This document shows, one piece after another, positions 44,886 to 54,344 of a DNA stretch of 64,000 nucleotides. A model generated the notes under the pieces. It made no database searches. It had not been told where the DNA came from and saw only the letters and a program-made list of their open reading frames with translations. Positions within the stretch are counted from its first letter, which is position 1; every line of letters begins with the position of its first letter. Position numbers and translations under genes: made by a program. Source of the DNA: Alicyclobacillus acidocaldarius subsp. acidocaldarius Tc-4-1 (lineage in GTDB: Bacteria > Bacillota > Bacilli > Alicyclobacillales > Alicyclobacillaceae); the NCBI RefSeq assembly GCF_000219875.1, contig NC_017167.1, positions 538,765-602,764 of the forward strand, written 5' to 3'.

Positions 44886-46271
44886 ATGGCGGATCGCAAA
44901 GTCGCAGACAACCCGCTCGCGAGGTTGGAGCGCATTCCGATCTGGCCTCACGGGGCCGGCCTACTCATCGTGTTGGGGCTCGGCTATTTCTTCGCATTTT
45001 TCGATATCACCAACATTTCCTATGGCATTCCCGTGATCACGAAGCAATTTCACGTTTCCTCTGGGCTCGCGTCGACGGCTGTCTCCACGAGCCTTGTGGG
45101 CTACATCGTGGGCGCCGTGATTGTGAGCGTGGTGAGCGACTACTTCGGCCGCCGGGGCGCGCTCATCACGGGCATCGTGTTGTACACGGCCGGTTCGCTT
45201 GCCACGGGGTTCAGTCCCTCGGTCGGTTGGCTCATCGGATGGCGCCTGGTGGTCGGCATGGGCATTGGAACGATGATCGCGCAGGTTTCCACCTACATGG
45301 GGGAAATCTCGCCCGCCGTGCTCAGGGGGCGTTTCACCGGGCTCGCCAATTTGTTCGCCTTCTCCGGCCTTGCGGCGGTTCCGTTTGTCTCCATGTGGCT
45401 GGTTCCGCACTATGCGTGGGGGTGGCGAGCGCTGCTGTTCATCGGTGCGCTCGGCGGCCTGACGATGCTGTTTTTGACGCGCAGCCTGATCGAGTCGCCT
45501 CGGTGGCTGATGATCCACGGCCGCTACGAGGAAGCCAAGCGCCTGGTCGACGAGATCGAGCGGCGCGCCATTGCCAAGATGGGCACGTCGGAACTTCCTC
45601 CGCTCATCGATGTTCCTTGGGAGGAAGAGGCGCGCGGTTTTCCTATCACGACGCTTCTCAAGCCTCCGTATCTGTGGCGCATGATCATCCTTCTCCTGTA
45701 CTGGTTTTTGTGGTATGTGGGTGACTACGCCTACCTGGGTATGGCGCCGACCGTTTTGGTTCAGTCGGGATTTGGGCTCGGAAATAGCATCGGTTTCTCC
45801 GCAATATCAGGCGTCGGGTTCGTGGTTGGGGCACTCTACGTTCTGTTATTCGGTGACAAAATTGAACGCAAGTATTCTCTCATTGCAAGCGGAGTCATTG
45901 GGTCTGTCGCGGTCATCCTTGCCGGGTTGATGCCCTCGTCGGTCATGGTCGTGATCGCCGGATTCTTCTTCACGACGACCATCGCCATGTTGTCGATTTT
46001 GGGTTACATTATCACTGCAGAGCATTTTCCGACGCGGGCGCGGAGCTCGGGCCTGGCCATCTGTGACGGCATCGGCCACTTGGGAGGCGCAATTGCCCCT
46101 GCCGTGACGTTAAGCGCTTTCAATACGTTCAAAATCACCGGCGCCTTCTCGCTCATGGGTGTCATGACGCTTGCGTCGCTCATTTTCGTCGCGATGACCA
46201 CGCGCGCGACGAGAAAGAGCCTCGAATCGGTGAATGACGCGCTCACGCAGCGCACATCGGTCACGATGTAG
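44886..46271 (+). CDS. MFS transporter, sugar/acid porter type
   Basis: A 461-residue major facilitator with 12 hydrophobic segments. The MFS loop motif after helix 2 is SDYFGRRGALI, and the loop after helix 6 has ESPRWLMIHGRYEEAKRL, typical of SV2/sugar-porter-like carriers. It is the only transporter in the catabolic cluster and probably brings in the substrate of the dehydrogenases. gaaggagg precedes the ATG. The substrate is not deducible. Confidence 0.85.
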   Translation: MADRKVADNPLARLERIPIWPHGAGLLIVLGLGYFFAFFDITNISYGIPVITKQFHVSSGLASTAVSTSLVGYIVGAVIVSVVSDYFGRRGALITGIVLYTAGSLATGFSPSVGWLIGWRLVVGMGIGTMIAQVSTYMGEISPAVLRGRFTGLANLFAFSGLAAVPFVSMWLVPHYAWGWRALLFIGALGGLTMLFLTRSLIESPRWLMIHGRYEEAKRLVDEIERRAIAKMGTSELPPLIDVPWEEEARGFPITTLLKPPYLWRMIILLLYWFLWYVGDYAYLGMAPTVLVQSGFGLGNSIGFSAISGVGFVVGALYVLLFGDKIERKYSLIASGVIGSVAVILAGLMPSSVMVVIAGFFFTTTIAMLSILGYIITAEHFPTRARSSGLAICDGIGHLGGAIAPAVTLSAFNTFKITGAFSLMGVMTLASLIFVAMTTRATRKSLESVNDALTQRTSVTM

Positions 46272-46321
46272 TGTAAGCGCCTTCTCGCCGGCGGGGCGGA
46301 GGTTGGCAAGGGGGGCGTGAC

Positions 46322-47770
46322 ATGCACGAACTGGCGGCATCGGGCGACGTCCTGCGCCTCATCCTTGACTCGATGTACGAGGGGATCGTGCTCGTCGACG
46401 CGAAGGGCCACATTGTGGAAATCAACCAGGCGTATCTCAAACTGTTGAATATGGAACGAGACAGGGTGATCGGCCGTCACGTGACGGAGGTCATCGAGAA
46501 CACGAGGTTGCATCGGGTCGTCGAGACCGGCATCCCGGAGCGAGGACAACTGCAGCGGATTCGTCAGCACGACATGGTAGTGCACCGCATCCCGATCTGG
46601 CAAGGCGGCAAGGTCGTCGGCGCGGTCGGCGTCCTCATCTTTGAAAGCATCCGGGATCTCTACGAGATCATCGAAAGGTTGCAGGAACACGCGCCCCAGG
46701 TACCTTCGGCGCGCCCGGAGACCGAGCGAGGATCGGAAGCTCACCAGGTGAGGCGGGCCTATCGGATCGACGATTTTCTTGGGCAAAGTCGGGCCGTCTT
46801 GGACCTCCGCAGGATGGCGCGAAAGGCGGCCCAGACGCCCGTGACTGTGCTCATCACCGGGGAGAGCGGGACCGGCAAAGAGGTGTTGGCGCAAGGCGTT
46901 CATTTTGAAAGCAACAGGGCGAACGGCCCGTTTATCAGTGTCAATTGCGCAGCCATTCCCGACAGCCTTCTGGAAGCGGAGCTTTTCGGCTACGATGAGG
47001 GCGCGTTCACCGGGGCCAAGCGGGGTGGCAAGCCTGGTCAGATCGAGCTCGCGCACATGGGAACACTGTTTTTGGATGAGATCGGCGACATGCCACTATC
47101 GATGCAGGCCAAGCTTCTGCGAGTTTTGGAAGACCGGCAGGTGCAGCGAGTCGGGGGAACCGTCAAGCGTGAGGTCAACCTGCGCTTGATCTCGGCCACC
47201 AATCGCGATCTCGAGCGAATGGTGGAGGAGGGGCGGTTTCGCGAGGATCTGTACTATCGGCTGAACATCATCCGGCTGCACATCCCGCCTCTCAGGGAGC
47301 GGAAGGAGGACATTCCGCTCCTTCTTGCGCACTATCTGGACGTGACCTGTGAACGGCTGGGCAAACCCCGCATGCACCTGTCGTCCGAGGTGGTGGAACG
47401 GCTTCTTGCCTATGACTGGCCCGGCAACGTACGCGAACTGGTCCACATGGTCGAAGTGCTTGTGAGCCTATGCGATTCGGCCTACGTCAGGCTGGACGAT
47501 TTTCCGCCTCATCTGCACAAGCTCTTGCAAGAGCGCTCCTCCCGATCGCCCGCGATCACTCCATCCCGAAGCCCTGCGTGCGACGCGGTTCCCGGTCCCG
47601 CAGTTGGATCGCCGGGAGCCGGTGCAAGGGAGCGAATGATGCAGGTCGAACGGGAACTCATCGAGGCGGCTTTGCGGGAGACGGGGGGCAACAAGTCCTT
47701 GGCCGCCAAGCGATTGGGTGTCCACCGCTCGACGCTGTATGACAAGATGAAAAAATTAGGAATCTCGTGA
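46322..47770 (+). CDS. Sigma-54-dependent transcription activator (PAS-AAA+-Fis)
   Basis: A 482-residue enhancer-binding protein. A PAS sensor fills residues about 8-120 ([19 protein letters not shown]). The AAA+ domain has Walker A GESGTGKE near residue 180, the sigma-54-contacting GAFTGA loop and Walker [11 protein letters not shown]. The C-terminal Fis helix-turn-helix is [26 protein letters not shown]. No receiver domain, so it senses a small molecule or redox state through PAS. It lies inside the cluster and probably activates the promoter at 42006 through the palindrome at 41911. Confidence 0.92.
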   Translation: MHELAASGDVLRLILDSMYEGIVLVDAKGHIVEINQAYLKLLNMERDRVIGRHVTEVIENTRLHRVVETGIPERGQLQRIRQHDMVVHRIPIWQGGKVVGAVGVLIFESIRDLYEIIERLQEHAPQVPSARPETERGSEAHQVRRAYRIDDFLGQSRAVLDLRRMARKAAQTPVTVLITGESGTGKEVLAQGVHFESNRANGPFISVNCAAIPDSLLEAELFGYDEGAFTGAKRGGKPGQIELAHMGTLFLDEIGDMPLSMQAKLLRVLEDRQVQRVGGTVKREVNLRLISATNRDLERMVEEGRFREDLYYRLNIIRLHIPPLRERKEDIPLLLAHYLDVTCERLGKPRMHLSSEVVERLLAYDWPGNVRELVHMVEVLVSLCDSAYVRLDDFPPHLHKLLQERSSRSPAITPSRSPACDAVPGPAVGSPGAGARERMMQVERELIEAALRETGGNKSLAAKRLGVHRSTLYDKMKKLGIS

Positions 47771-47839
47771 GCCCGGCGGCTCTGGGTGCCGTGCCACAGG
47801 GAAATGAAAGGCGCGATCGAGCATGAGGAGGTCGTTCTC

Positions 47840-49525
47840 ATGGACGACATTTGGACGGTGGATGGGGAAGATCTGCGGAAGTTGCCCTACGAGGCGATGT
47901 ATGCCAAGTTTCGGTGGCCCACGCCGGATCGGCTGAATATCGCCGAGTGGGCGTGTCGCAGGCATGCGCGGGTGTGCCCGAATGCGCCCGCTATTTGGTA
48001 TGACGTCGACGGTGGGTCGGCGGAAATGTGGACCTTCGGCCATCTGTGGCGCACCACAAGCAGGTTGGCCTGGGCTCTGAGAGACCTTGGGGTTCCAACC
48101 GGGGGACGGGTGGCCATCCTTCTCCCGCAGTCTCCCCAGCTCGCGGCGGCCCACCTCGCCTCGTACGCTATCGGGGCGATCGCGGTACCCCTGTTCACGC
48201 TGTTCGGAACGGACGCGCTTCGCTACCGGCTCCAGGATAGCGGCGCCACAGTCGTGGTCACGGGCAGCGAACAGGCGAATCAGATCATGGATATCCGGGC
48301 CGATCTTCCAGACCTCGAGCACGTCATCGTCACAGACGCCCGCGTTCCAGGCACGCAGTTTTGGGATGATGTCCTCGCCCTCGCGTCGTCTGCTGAATAC
48401 CACCCGATGGACGCTTCGCCCGACGATCCGGCTGTCCTCATCTACACCTCCGGCACAACCGGGTCCGCGAAGGGGGCGCTTCACGACCATCGCATCTTGC
48501 TCGGCCACCTGCCTGGCGTCAGTCTGCCGCACGATTTCGCGCCGCAGCCGGGTGACGTCTTCTGGACGCCCGCGGATTGGGCATGGATTGGCGGGCTGTA
48601 CGACGTGTTGCTGCCAGCCCTGTGTTGGGGTGTCCCGGTGGTGGCGCATCGCATGCGCAAGTTCGATCCCGAACGTGCCTTCGCCCTAATGGAGCGGTGG
48701 CGCGTTCGCAACGCCTTCATGCCTCCCACGTCCCTCAAGATGATGCGCCATATCACCGACCCCAGAAGCCGATGGCATCTACACCTGCGCACGTTGGCGA
48801 CGGGCGGCGAACCGCTCGGCGCGGAACTTCTCTCGTGGGCTCGCGAGGCGTTAGGCCTCTCGATTCACGAGTTCTACGGCCAGACGGAGTGCAATCTGGT
48901 TGTCGCCAACTGCAGCGCATGTTTCCCGCCGAAGCCGGGTTCCATGGGACGACCGGTGCCAGGCCACGATGTGGCCGTGATCGACGAAAACGGCCACGTG
49001 GTATCTCCTGGCGTGATCGGCGAGATCGCCGTTCGCCGTCCGGATCCGGTGATGTTCATCGGCTATTGGAACCGCCCTGAGGAGACCGCCGCGAAGTTCG
49101 TCGGGGACTGGCTGAAGACGGGCGATCTCGGCCGCATGGACGAGGAAGGCTATCTGTGGTTCGTGGGGCGCGCGGACGACGTCATCACGTCGGCGGGCTA
49201 CCGGATCGGCCCGGTGGAGATCGAGGAGGCGGCGCTTCAACATTCGGCCGTGGTCATGGCGGCGGCCGTTGGCACGCCCGATCCTGTTCGCGGCGAGGTG
49301 GTGAAGCTCTTTGTGAAACTCCGTGAGGGCGTGCCCGCGAACGAGTGCCTCACCGCGGAGCTTCAGAACTGGGTCAAGGAGCGGGTGGGCGCGCACAGCT
49401 ATCCGCGGGAGATCGAGTTCGTCGACGAACTTCCCCTCACGCCGTCGGGCAAGGTGCGCCGGCGAGCGCTGCGCGAACGGGAATACGCGCAAAAGGGCGT
49501 CCCGCTGCCCGGTAAGCGCGGCTGA
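47840..49525 (+). CDS. Acyl-CoA synthetase, AMP-forming
   Basis: A 561-residue ANL-superfamily ligase. AMP-binding motif is YTSGTTGSAKG, followed by YGQTECN, the hinge GDLGRMDEEGYLWFVGRADDVI and the catalytic C-terminal Lys in LTPSGKVRRR. The family activates short- or medium-chain carboxylic acids to acyl-CoA. ATG 47840 has gaggagg 8 bases upstream. Last gene of the cluster; it would activate an acid made or taken up by the other enzymes. Substrate unknown. Confidence 0.88.
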   Translation: MDDIWTVDGEDLRKLPYEAMYAKFRWPTPDRLNIAEWACRRHARVCPNAPAIWYDVDGGSAEMWTFGHLWRTTSRLAWALRDLGVPTGGRVAILLPQSPQLAAAHLASYAIGAIAVPLFTLFGTDALRYRLQDSGATVVVTGSEQANQIMDIRADLPDLEHVIVTDARVPGTQFWDDVLALASSAEYHPMDASPDDPAVLIYTSGTTGSAKGALHDHRILLGHLPGVSLPHDFAPQPGDVFWTPADWAWIGGLYDVLLPALCWGVPVVAHRMRKFDPERAFALMERWRVRNAFMPPTSLKMMRHITDPRSRWHLHLRTLATGGEPLGAELLSWAREALGLSIHEFYGQTECNLVVANCSACFPPKPGSMGRPVPGHDVAVIDENGHVVSPGVIGEIAVRRPDPVMFIGYWNRPEETAAKFVGDWLKTGDLGRMDEEGYLWFVGRADDVITSAGYRIGPVEIEEAALQHSAVVMAAAVGTPDPVRGEVVKLFVKLREGVPANECLTAELQNWVKERVGAHSYPREIEFVDELPLTPSGKVRRRALREREYAQKGVPLPGKRG

Positions 49526-49643
49526 GGCGAACTTCCCCCACGCCTGGAGCATCTCCGCGATTTCGGACCGGCCGATTGCGCCAAGGTCCGCTGTCGACTA
49601 TGCTGGTCCTTACGAGAGCCCGAGAGGGCGAAGGAGGACGGCC

Positions 49644-50081
49644 ATGAGCGACGAGACGGTGATTCTCTACACAGATGGAGCGTGTTCAGGCAACCCGGGG
49701 CCAGGCGGATGGGCGGCCATTCTGCAGTGGAATGGGCACGTCAAGGAGCTCTCGGGCGGCGAGCGCGAGACGACGAACCAGCGCATGGAGCTGAAGGCGG
49801 TGATCGAGGGGCTCAAGGCCCTGAAGCGGCCGTGCGACGTGATCGTCCATTCCGACTCGGCCTACGTGGTCAACTGCTTCAAGCAGCGTTGGTACGTGAA
49901 TTGGCGCAAGAACGGGTGGATCAACAGCAAAGGGGAGCCGGTTCAGAATCGCGATCTGTGGGAGCAGCTGCTTGAGGCCATCGACGGCCACCGCGTCCGC
50001 TTCGAGAAGGTGAAGGGCCACGCTGGCGTGAAGTGGAACGAGCGATGCGACGAGCTGGCGCGGAGCGCGATCCCGAGGTGA
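49644..50081 (+). CDS. rnhA: Ribonuclease HI
   Basis: A 145-residue RNase HI, cleaving RNA in RNA-DNA hybrids. All catalytic acids are present: D in YTDGACSGNPGPGGW, E in RMELKAV, D in HSDSAYV, plus D in ERCDELA. The handle loop FKQRWYVNWRKNGW is present. aaggagg precedes the ATG. It overlaps queG by four bases. The 118 bases between it and the upstream synthetase gene hold nothing recognisable. Confidence 0.96.
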   Translation: MSDETVILYTDGACSGNPGPGGWAAILQWNGHVKELSGGERETTNQRMELKAVIEGLKALKRPCDVIVHSDSAYVVNCFKQRWYVNWRKNGWINSKGEPVQNRDLWEQLLEAIDGHRVRFEKVKGHAGVKWNERCDELARSAIPR

Positions 50082-51322
50082 CCGGTCGCGACAAGCTCAC
50101 GCTCGCGGACATCCGGCCGTTGGCGGAAGAGGTGGGGCTTCCGGAAATCGCGGCGACCGACGCGTCTCCGTTTGACGAACTCGCCAGCCCACTCGCGGAC
50201 TACGAGGCGCGCGGGCGCACGGGCTTCGAGTGGGCCGATGCGGCGGAGCGGATGGATCCGCGCTTTTGGCTGCCCGAGGCGAAGTCCATCCTGACGGCGG
50301 CGCTCCCTTATCTCACTGAAGAGGGCGCGCGGCGGATGCGGGAACACCCGCGATCCGAGATCCGCGGCCAAACCTCGTGTTACGTGTATGGCGAAGACTA
50401 TCACCGCGTGCTCTCCGATCGCCTGACCGCGCTGGCGGGGCGCATCGGGAACCTCGTCGGGCGCGAGATCCGGTACCGGGTGGCGGTCGACACCTCTCCG
50501 CTCGTCGATCGCCGCGTCGCCGAGCGCAGCGGGCTTGGCTGGATCGGCAAAAACGGCATGCTGTTCAGCCCACGGTACGGATCGTATGTCTTCCTCGGGG
50601 CGCTGCTCATCGACGTCGAGATCGAAGACGCGTTGCACCTCCCCCCGGCCATCGGCAAGCACTGCGGCGACTGCGATCTCTGCATGCGTGCGTGCCCCAC
50701 GCAGGCCTTCGTCGCGCCGGGCGAACTGAAGGCGACCGCCTGCTTGTCGTACGTGACGCAGATGAAGGGGATCATTCCTCGCGCTTATCGCAAACCGCTC
50801 GGTCGGCGCGTGTGGGGCTGCGACGTGTGCCAGCAGGTGTGCCCGCTGAATCGAGATCGTGCCCACGCTGAGGATCCCGCGTTCACTCCTGATGCCGAAG
50901 CCGCGTATCCCGATCTCGTCAGGCTGCTCGGGATGTCGAATCGCCAGTTCTTGCGCGCCTACGGCCGATCCGCCATGGCCTGGCGCGGCGTACGAACGCT
51001 GCAGCGAAACGCACTTGTTGCGCTTGGCAATCTGCGCCGTCCGGAGGCCGTGCCTATTGTGGCGCGATATCTGGCGTCGGATCGGGCGGAGTTGCGCGCG
51101 AGTGCCGCGTGGGCGCTGGGCGAGATCGGCGGCGCGGATGCGCTTCGCGCGCTTCAGGCCGCTCTCGCAGCGGAGCAGGATCCGGACGTGCAGAAGGAGA
51201 TAGAGGATGCCATCGCGAATGCTTCCCGAGGAGGGCACGATGGGAGCGAGGAACGTGAGCAACCAGGATTGGGTCATCGCGACGGTGAGCACGCCGGTGG
51301 GGGGCATGTGGCTCGTCGCTGA
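50078..51322 (+). CDS. queG: Epoxyqueuosine reductase
   Basis: A 414-residue QueG, the last step of queuosine synthesis in tRNA (cobalamin- and Fe-S-dependent). Two 4Fe-4S motifs are visible, CGDCDLCMRACP and CDVCQQVCP, and LGWIGKNGM is a family signature. The C-terminal third carries HEAT-like repeats (ASAAWALGEIGGADALRALQAAL). GTG 50078 overlapping the rnhA stop (GTGA) is preferred; the open frame reaches back to 50033. It overlaps the next gene's 5' end. Confidence 0.92.
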   Translation: MTGRDKLTLADIRPLAEEVGLPEIAATDASPFDELASPLADYEARGRTGFEWADAAERMDPRFWLPEAKSILTAALPYLTEEGARRMREHPRSEIRGQTSCYVYGEDYHRVLSDRLTALAGRIGNLVGREIRYRVAVDTSPLVDRRVAERSGLGWIGKNGMLFSPRYGSYVFLGALLIDVEIEDALHLPPAIGKHCGDCDLCMRACPTQAFVAPGELKATACLSYVTQMKGIIPRAYRKPLGRRVWGCDVCQQVCPLNRDRAHAEDPAFTPDAEAAYPDLVRLLGMSNRQFLRAYGRSAMAWRGVRTLQRNALVALGNLRRPEAVPIVARYLASDRAELRASAAWALGEIGGADALRALQAALAAEQDPDVQKEIEDAIANASRGGHDGSEEREQPGLGHRDGEHAGGGHVARR

Positions 51323-51773
51323 CGCGGAAGGTGTCGTGGAAGCTGGCTGGGCGAGGCTCGAGCCACCGCCTGTGCGGGAGGCGCGCGCGAGCGCAAGACC
51401 TGAAACGCTGGCGGTCGCCGAACGCGCAGTGGAAGAACTGGCACTTTACTTTGCCGGCCGATTGCAGTCGTTCACGGTGCCGCTCGTCCCCCGAGGAACG
51501 CCGTTTCAAATGGCGGTGTGGGCGTCGCTCCGCGCCATTCCGTTCGGCGCGCGGGTGTCGTATCGAGATATTGCGAACGCCGTGGGCCGTCCGCGGGCGG
51601 TGCGCGCAGTGGGGCAGGCGAATCGCGCGAATCCGCTGCCCGTCTTCATCCCGTGTCACCGCGTGGTGGGGGCCGATGGACGCCTGGTTGGGTACGCGGG
51701 AGATGCCGTAGATCTCAAGTCGTGGTTGCTCCATCACGAGGCGCGCGTCCTCCGCGCCCTGGCCGTTCCGTGA
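51240..51773 (+). CDS. ogt: Methylated-DNA-protein cysteine S-methyltransferase
   Basis: A 177-residue O6-alkylguanine-DNA alkyltransferase of Ogt type. The acceptor Cys is in IPCHRVVGADG, preceded by the helix-turn-helix region VSYRDIANAVGRPRAVRAVGQANRANPLP. Its start lies within the queG frame. ATG 51240 has gaggaggg upstream; ATG 51207 also has a site (aaggag) and would add 11 residues. It repairs alkylated guanine by suicide transfer. Confidence 0.93.
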   Translation: MGARNVSNQDWVIATVSTPVGGMWLVADAEGVVEAGWARLEPPPVREARASARPETLAVAERAVEELALYFAGRLQSFTVPLVPRGTPFQMAVWASLRAIPFGARVSYRDIANAVGRPRAVRAVGQANRANPLPVFIPCHRVVGADGRLVGYAGDAVDLKSWLLHHEARVLRALAVP

Positions 51774-51776
51774 CCG

Positions 51777-53024
51777 TCATTCGCCGAGGCGCTCCACCTG
51801 CTGCCGCATGCTCGCGAGGAATGCCTGGCGCTTCTCCGCTTGCAACGCGTACTGCTGAAGCGCGTCGAGCTGGCTTGGTTCGGCCCCGAAGTGGTACCGC
51901 GCGTGCGCGACTCGCCAAGGCAGGTAGGGAAAGCGCAGGATGGCCTCGACAGCGCGATACTCGGATTTCGGAATCGTGCGAACGGCGTCAAAGTGCAGAA
52001 AACACGCGTAGGCCAAATGTCCGTTCCAATTGCCGCGTTCAAGACTGCGCCGCAAAAGGTGCGCCATATCAAGCACTCGGGGCGCAGGGCGTGCGAGTTC
52101 AAAATCGATCAACACCACTTGGTGTTGCGCCGTGTACAGGCAGTTTGACGGAATGACGTCGAGGTGGCACCAACCGCCGGAAGAGCGCTCCGCCTCCAGG
52201 TACGCGATCACGTCGCGATCTTCGAATAGGGCCAGGCTTTCGGAAGCGTCGCGGTGCAGTTCATCCCGCATCGAGAGTAACAGTTGGTCAAATGCGTCCT
52301 TTTCCCTTTTCCGGTCGGCTCGAAAGCACATCTGACGCAGATCGCGCCATCGCGCTTGAAACAGGCCGAACACGTCGTCCGCCGCCTCGTCTGGCTTCCA
52401 ATCCGTTCGAAAGCTCCGCGTGGCCTCGTGAAACTGGGCCAGGGTGTACGCGGTCTGGGCCACGTGTTCGGGCAGACCGAAGTTGGCGGGTTGTCCAGAC
52501 ACCCACTCTGTGACGTAATACGTAAAGTCCCCATGGCGCACGTATGGGGCCTTGGACGACGTGGTAACGAACCGAGCGAATTTGGTGAAGCCCTGTTCTT
52601 GGGCGTGGCGGAGACACTGAGCCATCGTGCGGCAGTGATCCGGCGCGATGGAGGAGCGCTTGGCGGCGTAGCGTCGCCCCTTGCCGTCTGTCCAAACCTC
52701 GATGTTTCCCTCCGTGTGCCGCTGTTCAATGGCGAGATCGTACTTGGATACCACGGCCTGCGGGATGAGCGGCACCTGGCTCCGCGGGCTAGTTCGTGCA
52801 CCATGGTCGGCGGTTCGCCTAGAACCTCGCATTTCGTCCGCTTCACGCGGTGGCCGTACAGTCGCGGTGGCCGCAGGAGGAGTTGCCTCGGGCGCTCGAC
52901 GGCCTCCCGACTCGGATGGCGGCGCGTCCGGCGATGGCTGTGAGGATAGAAATGCGGGGGGAGCAAGCAGTTCCGCGAGCAGATGCTGCACCCATTCGGG
53001 CATGTTGGATTTCTGGCTTCTCAT
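51777..53024 (-). CDS. CotS-like spore coat kinase-fold protein
   Basis: A 415-residue protein of the aminoglycoside-phosphotransferase/CotS kinase-like fold. The Brenner-type motif is HLDVIPSN and the metal-binding motif is LIDFELA; the N-lobe carries YAAKRSS. The first 125 residues are a low-complexity S/P/R/A region. The start is set at ATG 53024 because ggaggg lies 9 bases upstream; the open frame runs on to 53243 but without a site. In Bacillus CotS-family proteins sit in the spore coat. The exact role is unknown. Confidence 0.72.
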   Translation of the reverse strand: MRSQKSNMPEWVQHLLAELLAPPAFLSSQPSPDAPPSESGGRRAPEATPPAATATVRPPREADEMRGSRRTADHGARTSPRSQVPLIPQAVVSKYDLAIEQRHTEGNIEVWTDGKGRRYAAKRSSIAPDHCRTMAQCLRHAQEQGFTKFARFVTTSSKAPYVRHGDFTYYVTEWVSGQPANFGLPEHVAQTAYTLAQFHEATRSFRTDWKPDEAADDVFGLFQARWRDLRQMCFRADRKREKDAFDQLLLSMRDELHRDASESLALFEDRDVIAYLEAERSSGGWCHLDVIPSNCLYTAQHQVVLIDFELARPAPRVLDMAHLLRRSLERGNWNGHLAYACFLHFDAVRTIPKSEYRAVEAILRFPYLPWRVAHARYHFGAEPSQLDALQQYALQAEKRQAFLASMRQQVERLGE

Positions 53025-53215
53025 CGGCGGTTTCCCTCCGCCAAAGCCTATGCCACGGAAGCGGGATTCGGGCGGGCGATGGCCCAACGCGGCGAAAAAC
53101 AGGGGCCAGGTCGAACGGAGCTGGCAGTGTTCGAGGGCTCGCCGCCGCCCCGCCTCCGCTGCCGGGGCACGGACCGAGCGGGCGGAGCGGCAGCGCCTTT
53201 TTGCGCGGAAGAGAT

Positions 53216-54304
53216 TCAAACGGCGTCGCCGAACGTACTCCACACTTCGAGTTTGGTGCGAACTCTCCGGATGACTTCGTCCGTAAACTCGGTGGTCGTC
53301 GCGTGGCCGCCGAGATCGGCCGTGCGAATCCCATCGACGATGGATTCGAGCGTGGCCTCGTAGATGGCCCGCGATACCGTGTGGGCGTCCTTGTCCTGGA
53401 TGTAGTTCAACAGGGCAGCGCCAGCCAGGATCATGGCCATCGGGTTGGCCATGTTTTTCCTGTAGAGATTGGGTGCCGTTCCGTGAGGCGCTTCGGCCAT
53501 CACGACCTTGGGCTCGAACGACTCGTCGAGCGACAGAAGCAGCGATTCCGATCCGGCGATGGTGCCGAACATCTGGAGGACGAGATCGGACAGGCAGTCG
53601 CCGTCGCGGTTCAGCGCCGGGATGACCAGGGCTTCACCCGCGCGCGCCAGGAGGAGCGCATAGGTGGCGTCGATGAGCTGAGGCTCGTAGCGCACGTCGG
53701 GATATTCCTTGGCCGCGGCATCCATTTCTTCCTTCAGCATACCTTCGTACACAGGGCTCACGGTGTATTTGGGTCCGCCAAACACCTTCGCGTGCATGCG
53801 GCGCGCGTGCTGGAACGCGTACTTGGCCACGCCTCGACACACGGATCGCGAAATCTTCTCCGTGCGGTACGCCACTTCGTCGCCATTCTCCAGTTGTTCG
53901 CGCCATTCCTTGGCTCCGTACGCGTCGTCCACCGCCATGCGGATGACGGAAATCGGGGAGTAGACGCCCACCGGCGGCGCGATTCCCGGGATGCGCCGCC
54001 CTGTGCGGACAATCACCGTGCCGTTGATTTCTTTGCGCAGGATGGCGTTTGGACTACCGACGTCGCCCTTTTCTTCCGGCGTGATGGTCGCGGCCTTGAG
54101 CCCGAGGCCGGTCTCCCGCATAGCTTCCGCGGCCTCGTGCACCACGGCGTTTTGCGTGCGGCGGCGATTTTCGAGGCTCAAGTCAAACTTGCGAATCTCA
54201 ATCTCGTACCCCGTGACATCGGGCGACAGCACGCGGAGCGCTTCCTCCAGAAGCTCCTGTCCCGTCTGGTCTCCCTCCATCACGATGATGGTTGGTTTCC
54301 CCAT
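53216..54304 (-). CDS. Isocitrate/isopropylmalate dehydrogenase family protein
   Basis: A 362-residue beta-decarboxylating dehydrogenase. Substrate-loop and metal features include SPNAILRKEINGTVIVRTGRRIPG, the metal-site motif DCLSDLVLQMFG and the nucleotide region EAPHGTAPNLYRKNMANP. It resembles the NAD-type isocitrate dehydrogenase or tartrate/homoisocitrate relatives rather than LeuB. ATG 54304 has gaggtga 5 bases upstream; GTG 54313 lacks a site. It lies 40 bases after the IclR gene and is probably its co-transcribed target. Confidence 0.75.
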   Translation of the reverse strand: MGKPTIIVMEGDQTGQELLEEALRVLSPDVTGYEIEIRKFDLSLENRRRTQNAVVHEAAEAMRETGLGLKAATITPEEKGDVGSPNAILRKEINGTVIVRTGRRIPGIAPPVGVYSPISVIRMAVDDAYGAKEWREQLENGDEVAYRTEKISRSVCRGVAKYAFQHARRMHAKVFGGPKYTVSPVYEGMLKEEMDAAAKEYPDVRYEPQLIDATYALLLARAGEALVIPALNRDGDCLSDLVLQMFGTIAGSESLLLSLDESFEPKVVMAEAPHGTAPNLYRKNMANPMAMILAGAALLNYIQDKDAHTVSRAIYEATLESIVDGIRTADLGGHATTTEFTDEVIRRVRTKLEVWSTFGDAV

Positions 54305-54344
54305 CTTCGTCACCTCATCTGTTGGCTTGATGATCTGTCGTGGC

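Noticed and set aside
46109-46122. cre-like GTTAAGCGCTTTCA inside the MFS transporter gene
   Set aside because: Two mismatches and inside a coding region; not annotated as a site, although mentioned in the cre finding.
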